Source: Kribbella rubisoli
GTDB taxonomy: Bacteria > Actinomycetota > Actinomycetes > Propionibacteriales > Kribbellaceae
NCBI RefSeq assembly: GCF_004217145.1
Contig: NZ_SHKR01000011.1
Coordinates: 930,001-994,000 of the forward strand
Reading direction: 5' to 3'
DNA: 64,000 nucleotides
In this document: positions 52,151 to 59,527 of the stretch, piece after piece
Layout: each line of letters opens with the position of its first letter
Numbering within the stretch: the stretch's first letter is position 1
The notes under the pieces: model-generated
Seen by the model: the letters and a program-made list of their open reading frames with translations, nothing else
Told to the model about the DNA's origin: nothing
Databases searched by the model: none
Made by a program: the position numbers and the translations under genes

Positions 52151-52968
52151 CAGTACACCTCCGGACGGCGTTCGCCGAGATGGTGCAGCACCCGGCGGGC
52201 GGTCTCGATCTCGGCGCGTACGTCGACCTCCGCGATCGCGATCCCGGCCTTGGACCAGGTACGGGCGACGATGTCGCCACCCGGGCCGACAACCTTCGAC
52301 TGACCGAGGAACCGCAGGCCGCCGATCGAGCCGGTGAGGTTGGACGAGACCAGCACGACCTGGTTCTCGGCCGCGCGGGACCGGTCGTAGAGGTCGAACA
52401 GCCGGGACTGGCGGTCCTCGTTCATCCGCGCGGCCCGATTGGTGATGCTCGTCGGCCACGCGCACAGGCAGGCGATCACGTCGGCGCCGTCGACGGCGAG
52501 CGCCCGGGCCGCCTCCGGGAACGTCTTGTCGTAGTCGATCATCATCCCGATCCGGCCGACCGGTGTGTCGAACCCGGCGAACTCGTTGCCTGCGGCATAG
52601 ATCGCGCGTTCGCCCGGCGGCTGGTGCACCTTGCGGTGATGTCCGAGTACGCCGTCACCGGTGACACACAGCGCGGTGTTGAAGCGGTCCGGCCCGTCCG
52701 CCTCGCAGAAGCCGAAGCAGACCACCATCTCGCCGGCCATCGCGATCACCTTGGAGATCAGCGGATCGTCGAGCGTGAGCGCAGGCGGGAGATCGTCGTA
52801 CGTCGGATTGCTCAGGTCGTTGAGGTATCCGCCGAGCACTGCGTCCGGCAGCACGAGCAGCTGGACCTCCTCGCGACGTCCGTGCCGGATCAGTGCCTCG
52901 ACCCGGGACAGGTCGAACTCCAGGTCCCGGGTGAACCCTGCGGCAACCGCTCCGATCTTCAGACCCAT
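52150..52968 (-). CDS. Nitrilase-fold protein lacking two catalytic residues (Nit1C cluster)
   Basis: 272 residues, clearly a paralogue of the upstream nitrilase: same start (GAVAAGFTRDLEFDLSRVE), same GVLGHHRKVHQP and same DTPVGRIG segments. The catalytic lysine is kept (K113), but the nucleophilic cysteine is aspartate (D145 in MMIDYDK, where the paralogue has MICYDK) and the catalytic glutamate is aspartate (D42 in LVLPDAVLGGY versus LALPEGALGGY). Flanking residues are well preserved and the frame is intact, so it looks like a maintained non-nitrilase or partner subunit rather than a decaying copy. The ATG overlaps the paralogue's end by 10 bp. Confidence 0.9.
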   Translation of the reverse strand: MGLKIGAVAAGFTRDLEFDLSRVEALIRHGRREEVQLLVLPDAVLGGYLNDLSNPTYDDLPPALTLDDPLISKVIAMAGEMVVCFGFCEADGPDRFNTALCVTGDGVLGHHRKVHQPPGERAIYAAGNEFAGFDTPVGRIGMMIDYDKTFPEAARALAVDGADVIACLCAWPTSITNRAARMNEDRQSRLFDLYDRSRAAENQVVLVSSNLTGSIGGLRFLGQSKVVGPGGDIVARTWSKAGIAIAEVDVRAEIETARRVLHHLGERRPEVY

Positions 52969-53786
52969 GCCAGCTCGTAGGCCTCCGGCCGGCGATCCCG
53001 CAGATGTCCCATCGACCGGCGGGCGAGCTCGAGCGCCAGCTCGACGTCCAGCTCGGCGATCGCCATCCCCTCGGTCACCCCGGTGTCCGCCAGGATCTCG
53101 CCGCCGGGGTCGACCACCTTGGCGCTCGCCACGAACCGCAGTGAGCCGAACGTGCCGGACTGGTTCGCCGACACCCAGACCACCTGGTTCTCCAGCGCTC
53201 TCGCCCGGTCGAACAGGTCGAACCGCCGCTTCCAACGATCCTTCGCGAGGTCCGGGTCCGGGTTCGTCCGAGCTCCCGGCCACGCCGACACGCAGACGAT
53301 GATCTGCGCTCCGTCCAGGGCGAGCGTCCGCGCGGCCTCCGGAAACGCTTTGTCGTAACAGATCATCAGACCCAGCCGCCCGACCGGTGTGTCGAACGCC
53401 TCGAACCGGTCGCCGGCGGCGAAATGCGCGTCCTCGTGCAATGGCTGATGCACCTTGCGGTGATGTCCGAGTACGCCGTCACCGGTGACACAGACCGCGC
53501 TGTTGTAGATCAGCCCGTCCACTGCCTCGGCGTACCCGGCGGTCACGACCAGGTCGCCGGCGAGCTTGGCCAGGCGGGCGATCTCGGGGCCGTCCGCGGT
53601 GAACGCGGGCGGCGGCTCCGCGGTGCCGTCGAGGCTGAGCAGGTACCCGCCGAGCGCGCCTTCGGGGAGCGCGAGCAGCTTCACGCCGGCCGCGCGGGCT
53701 TGGTTGATCAACTGCTCTACGCGCACGAAATCGGCTTCGAGGTCGCGGTCGAAGTTCGCGGCCACGGCCGCCATTCTGAGCGTCAT
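52959..53786 (-). CDS. Nit1/Nit6803-type nitrilase (Nit1C cluster)
   Basis: 275 residues, carbon-nitrogen hydrolase. Full catalytic triad: E42 (LLALPEGALGGY), K111 (LGHHRKVHQP) and C143 (LGLMICYDKAFPEAA). Shorter than plant or Rhodococcus nitrilases but like the cluster-associated Nit1 group. It hydrolyses a nitrile or cyano compound to an acid or amide; the true substrate is not known. ATG overlaps the GNAT-AIRS stop (ATGA). It would work with the adjacent catalytically altered paralogue, which is encoded in a 10-bp overlap. Confidence 0.92.
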   Translation of the reverse strand: MTLRMAAVAANFDRDLEADFVRVEQLINQARAAGVKLLALPEGALGGYLLSLDGTAEPPPAFTADGPEIARLAKLAGDLVVTAGYAEAVDGLIYNSAVCVTGDGVLGHHRKVHQPLHEDAHFAAGDRFEAFDTPVGRLGLMICYDKAFPEAARTLALDGAQIIVCVSAWPGARTNPDPDLAKDRWKRRFDLFDRARALENQVVWVSANQSGTFGSLRFVASAKVVDPGGEILADTGVTEGMAIAELDVELALELARRSMGHLRDRRPEAYELAWV

Positions 53787-55222
53787 GCTGCTCCCATCCC
53801 GGTCACTCCGGCGGCCAGCGCCTCGGTGACCTCGCCGTCCGGCCAGCGCAGTACGACGCCTTGTCCGGTGGTCAGCTCGCCGCAGACGGCACTTGTCGCC
53901 GGGCCCGCTTCGATAGGACAGGTCGTGAGCATCGCGAAGCCGGGGAAGCAGGTCAGCCAGTCCCCCATCGATGCCGTCCCCGGCTTCGGTACGGCGGCAA
54001 CGTCCAGCACCGCCGCGCAGCCCGAGGCCTCGGCGAGCATCCCGAGCGTGCCGACGACTCCGGCCATCGACACATCCTTCGCGGCCGACGGCCGCGCGCG
54101 GCCCACCGCTGTCACCATCGTGCGCAGTTCGTCCGGGGTGCGATGGCTGGTCGAGTCCCATTGCCGCCCGGCGTACCCGGGTCGCCAGCCGCCACCGAGG
54201 TCGGCCGTCAGCCGGACCTGCTCGCCCGAACGTCCGCCGCCACCGGCCACCGGATGGGCGGTCCGGCCGAACGCGGTCACGCTCAGAGCCGCCGGCACCC
54301 CCAACTGCGTATGCCCGCCGAGAATCGGTACGCCGAAGGCCGCCGAGGCTCGCTTGAGCCCGGTCAGAACGCGTTCCGCGGCGGCTGCGTCCCGGGCGCC
54401 GAGCGCATCCAACAGACCGACCGGTACGGCGCCCATCGCGGCAAGATCGTTGACGTTCACCAGGACCGAACACCAGCCGGCCCACTCCGGATCCCGCTCG
54501 ACCATCGCCGGCAGGATCGCATCACACGCTGCGACAAGCTCGCTGCCCGGAACCGGCGCACCATCGTCGCCGACGTACCCGTCCGGCCCGATCCCTTGCA
54601 ACAAAGGGCCGAGCGCACTCTTGGTCGCCGCGACAAGCCGTGCAATCCGCCCGATCGGCCACCGCATCAACACATGCGGCGTACTCGCAACCGTCACCGG
54701 CCGGACGGTCTCCCACCCAAGCCGCGTGAAGAACCGCTGAGTCCCAAGCTGCACAGTCGCGTCGAACCGCAAAGCACCAGCCTCCTCAGCCCGAGCACAA
54801 GCAGCTCGCACCAAGGCAGCTCCCACACCAGCCAGCTTGTTCGAGGCGGAGGAGGTGCCACGTGCCCGCCCACGCTCCGGGGCACCTGACTGACTACCGG
54901 CGACGACCAGGCGGCCGCCTTGCCACCAGCCGATGTCGGGGCCGGTTGTTGCTGGGCCTAGGCGGACGCCGCCGATTACCGTGCCGTCGGCTGTGCGGGC
55001 GACCAGGACGATCGTTCTTGGATCCTCGTCGTGGTCGTCGAGGTCGGTGTTGTCGAACAGGCCTTGGTGTTCGACGAAGGCCTCGTGCCGCAGGTGGTAG
55101 TACGCGCGCCGGGCAGCAGCGTCCGCCTCCTCGATCAGGAAGGGCGGTGGCGGATCACCCAGCAGTGCGCGGACGTCGGCCGCTCGCATCACGCCGGCGG
55201 TCTGGACCACCGTCGTACTCAT
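53783..55222 (-). CDS. GNAT acetyltransferase fused to AIR-synthase-like protein (MSMEG_0567 / sll0786-sll0787)
   Basis: 479 residues. Residues ~15-200 are a GNAT domain (YYHLRHEAFVEHQGLF, VGAALVRAACARAEEAGALR). Residues ~210-479 are a PurM/AIR-synthase-like ATP-binding domain (GIGPDGYVGDDGAPVPGSEL, VLVNVNDLAAMGAVPVGLLD, ILGGHTQLGVPAALSVTAFG). In Synechocystis these are two genes (sll0786, sll0787); in mycobacteria and here they are one. Start ATG 55222 overlaps the radical SAM stop (ATGA). Suggested role: ATP-dependent ring closure or activation plus acetyl transfer on the cluster's unknown metabolite. Confidence 0.88.
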   Translation of the reverse strand: MSTTVVQTAGVMRAADVRALLGDPPPPFLIEEADAAARRAYYHLRHEAFVEHQGLFDNTDLDDHDEDPRTIVLVARTADGTVIGGVRLGPATTGPDIGWWQGGRLVVAGSQSGAPERGRARGTSSASNKLAGVGAALVRAACARAEEAGALRFDATVQLGTQRFFTRLGWETVRPVTVASTPHVLMRWPIGRIARLVAATKSALGPLLQGIGPDGYVGDDGAPVPGSELVAACDAILPAMVERDPEWAGWCSVLVNVNDLAAMGAVPVGLLDALGARDAAAAERVLTGLKRASAAFGVPILGGHTQLGVPAALSVTAFGRTAHPVAGGGGRSGEQVRLTADLGGGWRPGYAGRQWDSTSHRTPDELRTMVTAVGRARPSAAKDVSMAGVVGTLGMLAEASGCAAVLDVAAVPKPGTASMGDWLTCFPGFAMLTTCPIEAGPATSAVCGELTTGQGVVLRWPDGEVTEALAAGVTGMGAA

Positions 55223-56289
55223 GAACCGGCCGCCGACAACAGGCTGCACGCGCCACAGGCCGCGCACCCTGCACCTTGGTCCGCGCCGCGCATCTCCGCC
55301 TCCGCGAGCAGCGCCGCAACCCGGGCCGTCACGTCACGGACCACGGCGGGATCCGGCGCCGTCACCCCATCGGCCCGAGCAAGCGTCCCGAGCATCGGCC
55401 GCAGCGGTACGACGAACGGGTACACCCCGCGCTCGATCAACCGCCCCGCCCCGGCGACCAACTCGTCCGGATCCTCCCCCATGCCGATCAGCAGGTACGT
55501 CGACACCCGGTTCCGCCCGAACACCCGGACAGCCTCGTCCCACGCCGCCTCGTACTCCGCCATGCTGACCGTCGACTTCCCCGGCATCCACTTCCGCCGT
55601 ACGTCGTCATCCAGCGACTCGACATGGATCCCGATCGACGTCGCCCCCGCATCGCGCAACTCAGCCAGCACGGACAGATCACCAGGCGGCTCGATCTGCA
55701 CCTGGATCGGCAACCCCGGCACGGCATCCAGCACAGCCTTCACCGACCGCACCAGATTCCGCGCCCCCCGATCCCGCCCGGTCGTCGTACCCGTCGTCAT
55801 CACCATCTGCGTCACACCATCCAGCCGCACCGCCGCCTCAGCGACCTCGGCCAGTTGCGCCGGCGTCTTCGCCGCGATCGTCGCCCCGGCCCGCAGCGAC
55901 TCCTCGATCGAGCAGAACCGGCAACGCGTGGACTCGTCGTACCGGATGCAGGTCTGGACGACCGTGGTCGCGAGCACGTCCTTCCCGTGCAGCAAGGCGA
56001 TCTGCCGGTACGGGACGCCGTCGGCTGTCGTCAGGTCGTAGAATCGCGGCCGGCGCACCGGCTCGACCGACAGCCCCAGACTGAGCCCGTCGCGGAACAC
56101 CCCGCCGTCCCGGACCTGATAGGGGCTATCGGCAACGATCGGGAGGGTGGCGTTGGCACCGTCGACGACCAGGTGCCCGTCGTCGCTCGGCCCGGCGCCC
56201 TTGCTGCGACGGACGGGTGCGTCCACCTGCACGCCGTACACGGCCATCTCGGCCCGGACGGCCAAGGCTTCCTCGGTGCCAACGCTCAT
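55219..56289 (-). CDS. MSMEG_0568-family radical SAM protein (Nit1C cluster)
   Basis: 356 residues. The cluster-binding cysteines are C, x8, C, x2, C in TCIRYDESTRCRFCSIEE, a wider first gap than the standard CX3CX2C. GTTTGRDRGARN and IQVQIEPPGDL follow in the barrel. Three more cysteines near the C-terminus (GCAACGACS) may hold an auxiliary centre or bind substrate. Related to the biotin-synthase-like branch. It likely carries out the key radical step in making the pathway metabolite. Start ATG at 56287-56289, 11 bases after the upstream gene. Confidence 0.9.
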   Translation of the reverse strand: MSVGTEEALAVRAEMAVYGVQVDAPVRRSKGAGPSDDGHLVVDGANATLPIVADSPYQVRDGGVFRDGLSLGLSVEPVRRPRFYDLTTADGVPYRQIALLHGKDVLATTVVQTCIRYDESTRCRFCSIEESLRAGATIAAKTPAQLAEVAEAAVRLDGVTQMVMTTGTTTGRDRGARNLVRSVKAVLDAVPGLPIQVQIEPPGDLSVLAELRDAGATSIGIHVESLDDDVRRKWMPGKSTVSMAEYEAAWDEAVRVFGRNRVSTYLLIGMGEDPDELVAGAGRLIERGVYPFVVPLRPMLGTLARADGVTAPDPAVVRDVTARVAALLAEAEMRGADQGAGCAACGACSLLSAAGS

Positions 56290-56300
56290 TGTCGACCGCC

Positions 56301-56822
56301 TCAGAACATGTAGGTCGAGTTGATGATGGCGCCCTTGCGGGCGTAGTGGATCAGCGCGTCCTGCACGTCCAGCGGGTGGGTCGGGATGACGCCCTCGATC
56401 AGGTCCTCCTCGCGGGCGCCGTGCAGCGACAGGCCGAACCGGCAGCAGTACACCTTGCCGCCCTCGGCGATGAACGTCTTCAGCGACTCGTTGATGTTGT
56501 GCTCGCCGGGGAAGGCCGAGTTGCCGGTGGTCGGGAACCCACGCGTGGCCAGGCAGTTCAGCGAGCCCGGGCCGTAGAAGTAGATCGCGGACTCGAACCC
56601 CTTCCGCTGTGCGCGGGTCGCCTGCAGGATCGCGACGAAGCTCACCGACGACTCGTGCGCGATGCCGTGCACCAGGGTGAAGTAGGTCTCGCCGTCCTCG
56701 GCCTGGTAGTCCGGGAAGACCTTGGTGCCGCCGTAGATGCTGGAGCCCTGCGGCAGCGACGGGTGCGGGATCTCCCCCAGGCTCTTGGTCTCGAGGTCGG
56801 TCAGTTCGGCGGTTTCGGGCAT
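56301..56822 (-). CDS. MSMEG_0572/Sll0783-family nitrogen-starvation response protein
   Basis: 173 residues, soluble, no signal peptide. Conserved parts: GGTKVFPDYQAEDGETYFTL, FESAIYFYGPGSLNCLATRG, EGGKVYCCRFGLSLHGAREE and the C-terminal GAIINSTYMF. These define the Sll0783/MSMEG_0572 family, named from induction under nitrogen starvation in a cyanobacterium. The fold may be DsrE-like; conserved cysteines sit in SLNCLAT and VYCCRF. Biochemical role unknown, but the family is a marker of Nit1C clusters. Confidence 0.9.
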   Translation of the reverse strand: MPETAELTDLETKSLGEIPHPSLPQGSSIYGGTKVFPDYQAEDGETYFTLVHGIAHESSVSFVAILQATRAQRKGFESAIYFYGPGSLNCLATRGFPTTGNSAFPGEHNINESLKTFIAEGGKVYCCRFGLSLHGAREEDLIEGVIPTHPLDVQDALIHYARKGAIINSTYMF

Positions 56823-56837
56823 CTCGTTGCTCCTTGA

Positions 56838-57656
56838 TCAGTCGTACAGGTGGGAGAAGGTGCGGTGGAAAACCTGGTCGGCGAGTTCGCCGTCGCCTAT
56901 CGCGGCGCGCATCCGGGCGAGCTCGCCGGCGTGGTCGCCCCAGGGCTGGTCGCTGGCGAACAGCACCCGGTCGTGACCGATGCCGCGGCGCTCGATCTCG
57001 GCGGCCAGCCAGCCCGGGGCGAAGCCGATCGCCCAGGACAGATCCGTGTAGACCTGCTTACCGGCTTCGATCCAGTCGAAGAACCGGGAGCCGATCAGCT
57101 TGATGTGACCGCTCATCCCGCCACCGAAATGGACCAGATGCAGCGGTACGTCGTCGGCGTACGTCTCGATCAGGTGACCGATGTGGTCGATGTCGGACGC
57201 GGCGCCGGGCGAGGTGTGCACATGGACGACGAGCCCGTGCCTGCGCGCGGTCGCGAAAATCTCGTCCAGCTGAGGACGTACGGCGTCGTCGGTCGGGTGG
57301 CCGCCGAGCAGGAAGCTGAGCTTGAGCACCCGTACGCCGGGCTCCGCCGCCAGCGTGAGCGCCTTCGCGGTGAGCTCCGCGTCCTGCGGCCGAGGCGAGA
57401 CCCAGAGGCCGGCGCGGATCCGGTCGTCCCGGGCGGCCGCCTCGACCACGAGCTCGTTGAAACCGAACGAGACGGCGACATCCGGTACGCCGTAGTTGGG
57501 GATGACCAGCGCCCGCTCCGTCCGCTCGGCGTCGAGGTCGACGATCAACTCGTCGATCGTCGCGCGCGCGGTGATGTCGGGGTTGACCGGAGGCCCGCCG
57601 TAGAAGGGATAGGCCGGGAGTACGCCGAGATGGCGGTGGGCGTCGCAGACGTACAT
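56838..57656 (-). CDS. Amidohydrolase-2 family protein in Nit1C operon
   Basis: 272 residues, metal-dependent TIM-barrel hydrolase. Typical ligands: DAHRHLG at the N-terminus (HxH), the barrel histidines in VVHVHTS and LHLVHFGGG, and the late aspartate in LFASDQPWGD. These proteins act as amidohydrolases or decarboxylases of small acids. It starts one base after the stop of the flavoprotein gene and is 15 bases from the Sll0783-like gene, so it belongs to the operon. It is not in the minimal cyanobacterial cluster as I know it, and so may supply or degrade the pathway substrate. Confidence 0.85.
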   Translation of the reverse strand: MYVCDAHRHLGVLPAYPFYGGPPVNPDITARATIDELIVDLDAERTERALVIPNYGVPDVAVSFGFNELVVEAAARDDRIRAGLWVSPRPQDAELTAKALTLAAEPGVRVLKLSFLLGGHPTDDAVRPQLDEIFATARRHGLVVHVHTSPGAASDIDHIGHLIETYADDVPLHLVHFGGGMSGHIKLIGSRFFDWIEAGKQVYTDLSWAIGFAPGWLAAEIERRGIGHDRVLFASDQPWGDHAGELARMRAAIGDGELADQVFHRTFSHLYD

Positions 57657-57657
57657 G

Positions 57658-58914
57658 TCAGGCCACCGTCCGATGCAGGCCGGCGATCCAGTGCACGCCG
57701 GCCCGCTGCTCGACGATCCGTTCGGCGACGTACTGCGCGTCGTCCGCGACGCCGCCGAAGCGGCCCGAGCCCCAGGTGTGCTGCCAGGGCAGACCGATGA
57801 AGTACAGGCCGGGGACGTTCGTCACCCCGAGCCGATGGGTCGGATAGCCCTGGCCGTCGAAGACCGGGACCCGGATCCATCCGTCGTCGCGCCGGAACCC
57901 CGTGCTCCAGATGACCGCTCCGATCCCTTGCAGAGAAAGGGTTCCTGGTGCCGTCTCAGGGTGCCAGACGGGCCTGTAGCGCGCTTCCTCGGGAGCGTCG
58001 ATTCGCTCGGCGGCGATGTACGCGTCGATCGAGTCCTTGATGCCTTCGGACACCGCGTCGGCGCGGTCGAGGTTCTGCTGCAGGTCGGCCGCGAACCGGA
58101 GCGTGTCGGGGTCCGCGTCGATCAGCCGGCCGTAGAGCCGCATCCCTTCCAGGGCGAACTTCCGCAGGTCGATATCCCGGCCGCCGTCGCGACCGGTGAC
58201 GTAGTGGTTCGCCCGCAACCGGACCGCGTCCGCGTCGTCGAACTCCTCGATTCCCTTGCGGTAGTACCCCATCCGGTCCAGCCAGGTGACCACGTCGAGA
58301 CCGCGGTAGAACCGCGCTACCCGCGGCGCGCTACCGGTCGCGAGATGGACCGTCCGCCCGGCCAGATGCAGATCCTCGGCGATCTGGCACCCGGACTGCC
58401 CGGTGCCGACCACGACGACATCACCCTCGGGCAATTGCTCAGGACGCTTGTACTGCGAGGAATGCAGCTGCATGACCGAAAGCCGTTCGGCCAGGGGCGG
58501 GATCCTCGGCGACTGGTACGGACCGGTCGCGACCACTACCTGGCCGGCCGTGATCGTCCCGGCCGTGGTGACGATGCGGAACCCGGCGTCGAGCCGGGTC
58601 GCTCGGACGCCCTCGACGATCGGCACATCGAACGCCTGGCGGTAGTTCTCCAGGTAGTCGACGATCTCGTCGCGGACCATGAAGCCGTCCGGGTCGGCAC
58701 CGTCGTACGGGAAGCCCGGCAGGCGGCATTGCCAGTTCGGGGTGACCAGGCAGAACGAGTCCCAGCGGCGGTTCCGCCACTCGGCGCCGACGCGATCTGC
58801 CTCCAGTACGACGTGATCCACGCCGTGCCGGGACAGCTGCCAACTGGTCGCGAGGCCCGCCTGGCCGCCGCCGATCACGACGACGGAGTGGTGCGCACCG
58901 TCGGTGAGTTGCAT
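57658..58914 (-). CDS. MSMEG_0569-family flavin-dependent oxidoreductase (Nit1C cluster)
   Basis: 418 residues, flavoprotein monooxygenase fold (YUCCA/FMO-like). FAD motif VVVIGGGQAGLATSWQL at the N-terminus; NADPH motif VVVVGTGQSGCQIAEDL near residue 165; RWDSFCLVTPNW and GLYFIGLPWQHTWGSGRFGG are family signatures. First gene of the eight-gene operon. It probably hydroxylates an amine or similar group in the product. ATG at 58912-58914; about 130 bp upstream, before the HxlR gene, should hold the operon promoter. Confidence 0.9.
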   Translation of the reverse strand: MQLTDGAHHSVVVIGGGQAGLATSWQLSRHGVDHVVLEADRVGAEWRNRRWDSFCLVTPNWQCRLPGFPYDGADPDGFMVRDEIVDYLENYRQAFDVPIVEGVRATRLDAGFRIVTTAGTITAGQVVVATGPYQSPRIPPLAERLSVMQLHSSQYKRPEQLPEGDVVVVGTGQSGCQIAEDLHLAGRTVHLATGSAPRVARFYRGLDVVTWLDRMGYYRKGIEEFDDADAVRLRANHYVTGRDGGRDIDLRKFALEGMRLYGRLIDADPDTLRFAADLQQNLDRADAVSEGIKDSIDAYIAAERIDAPEEARYRPVWHPETAPGTLSLQGIGAVIWSTGFRRDDGWIRVPVFDGQGYPTHRLGVTNVPGLYFIGLPWQHTWGSGRFGGVADDAQYVAERIVEQRAGVHWIAGLHRTVA

Positions 58915-59043
58915 GCCGGCTCCCGGGGTCTCGGTCCGTCCTGGATGTGTTCCAGTGAAGGACCGCCCGATTGCCCCGCTGTTGCCCCCGGAACAAACTC
59001 ACGTTTCCAGATTGACGCCCGGTGTTTCGGGTGGGTAACCGCG

Positions 59044-59472
59044 TCAGGGGAGTTTGTGGACCTCGGTGTCGGCCGGGGTGAGGAGGCGGCCGTCGGCGGC
59101 ATGGACCTCCAGCGGTTTCAGCGGCTTGTGGTTGCGGCGGTCGAGGAGTTGGGAGTGGGGCTCACCGGGGGCGAACGCGAACGCCTCGCCCCACTGGCGG
59201 AGGGCGACGATCACGGGGAACAGCGCCTCGCCCTTGGCGGTCAACTGGTAGCCGGTCGGCACCTGTTCGAGGATGCCGTTCTCGACCAGCGCACGCAGGC
59301 GGGCGCTGAGGATGTTCTTGGCGACGCCGAGACTGCGCTGGAACTCGCCGAACCGCCGGCTGCCGTCGAACGCGTCCCGCACGATCAGCAGCGACCACCA
59401 ATCGCCGACCGCGTCCACGGAGCGCGCGACCGGACAGCTCTCCTCGTCGAAACGGGTCCGTTTGACCACCAT
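59044..59472 (-). CDS. HxlR-family transcriptional regulator
   Basis: 142 residues. HxlR signature: CPVARSVDAVGDWWSLLIVRDAFDG, RRFGEFQRSLGVAKNILSARLRALVENG (positions ~13-65) and the wing GYQLTAKGEALFPV. Cys13 is the conserved N-terminal cysteine often used for redox or electrophile sensing. It diverges from the MFS gene with two overlapping palindromes between them, its probable operator. It lies upstream of and in the same direction as the Nit1C operon, so control of that operon is possible but not shown. Confidence 0.9.
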   Translation of the reverse strand: MVVKRTRFDEESCPVARSVDAVGDWWSLLIVRDAFDGSRRFGEFQRSLGVAKNILSARLRALVENGILEQVPTGYQLTAKGEALFPVIVALRQWGEAFAFAPGEPHSQLLDRRNHKPLKPLEVHAADGRLLTPADTEVHKLP

Positions 59473-59481
59473 CCACCTCCT

Positions 59482-59527
59482 GGTTGCAACATGCTACCAA
59501 TTTCTTCTACGGTAGCAACATGCAACC
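59482..59527. promoter_or_regulatory. Paired imperfect palindromes between HxlR and MFS genes
   Basis: GGTTGCAACATGCTACC (59482-59498) and GGTAGCAACATGCAACC (59511-59527) are each imperfect palindromes and swap arms relative to each other, with centres 29 bp apart. The MFS ATG at 59520 lies inside the second. They are the likely HxlR operators. Confidence 0.75.

Noticed and set aside
52150-52968. Second nitrilase as an ordinary active nitrilase
   Set aside because: Cys nucleophile and catalytic Glu are both Asp in the sequence.
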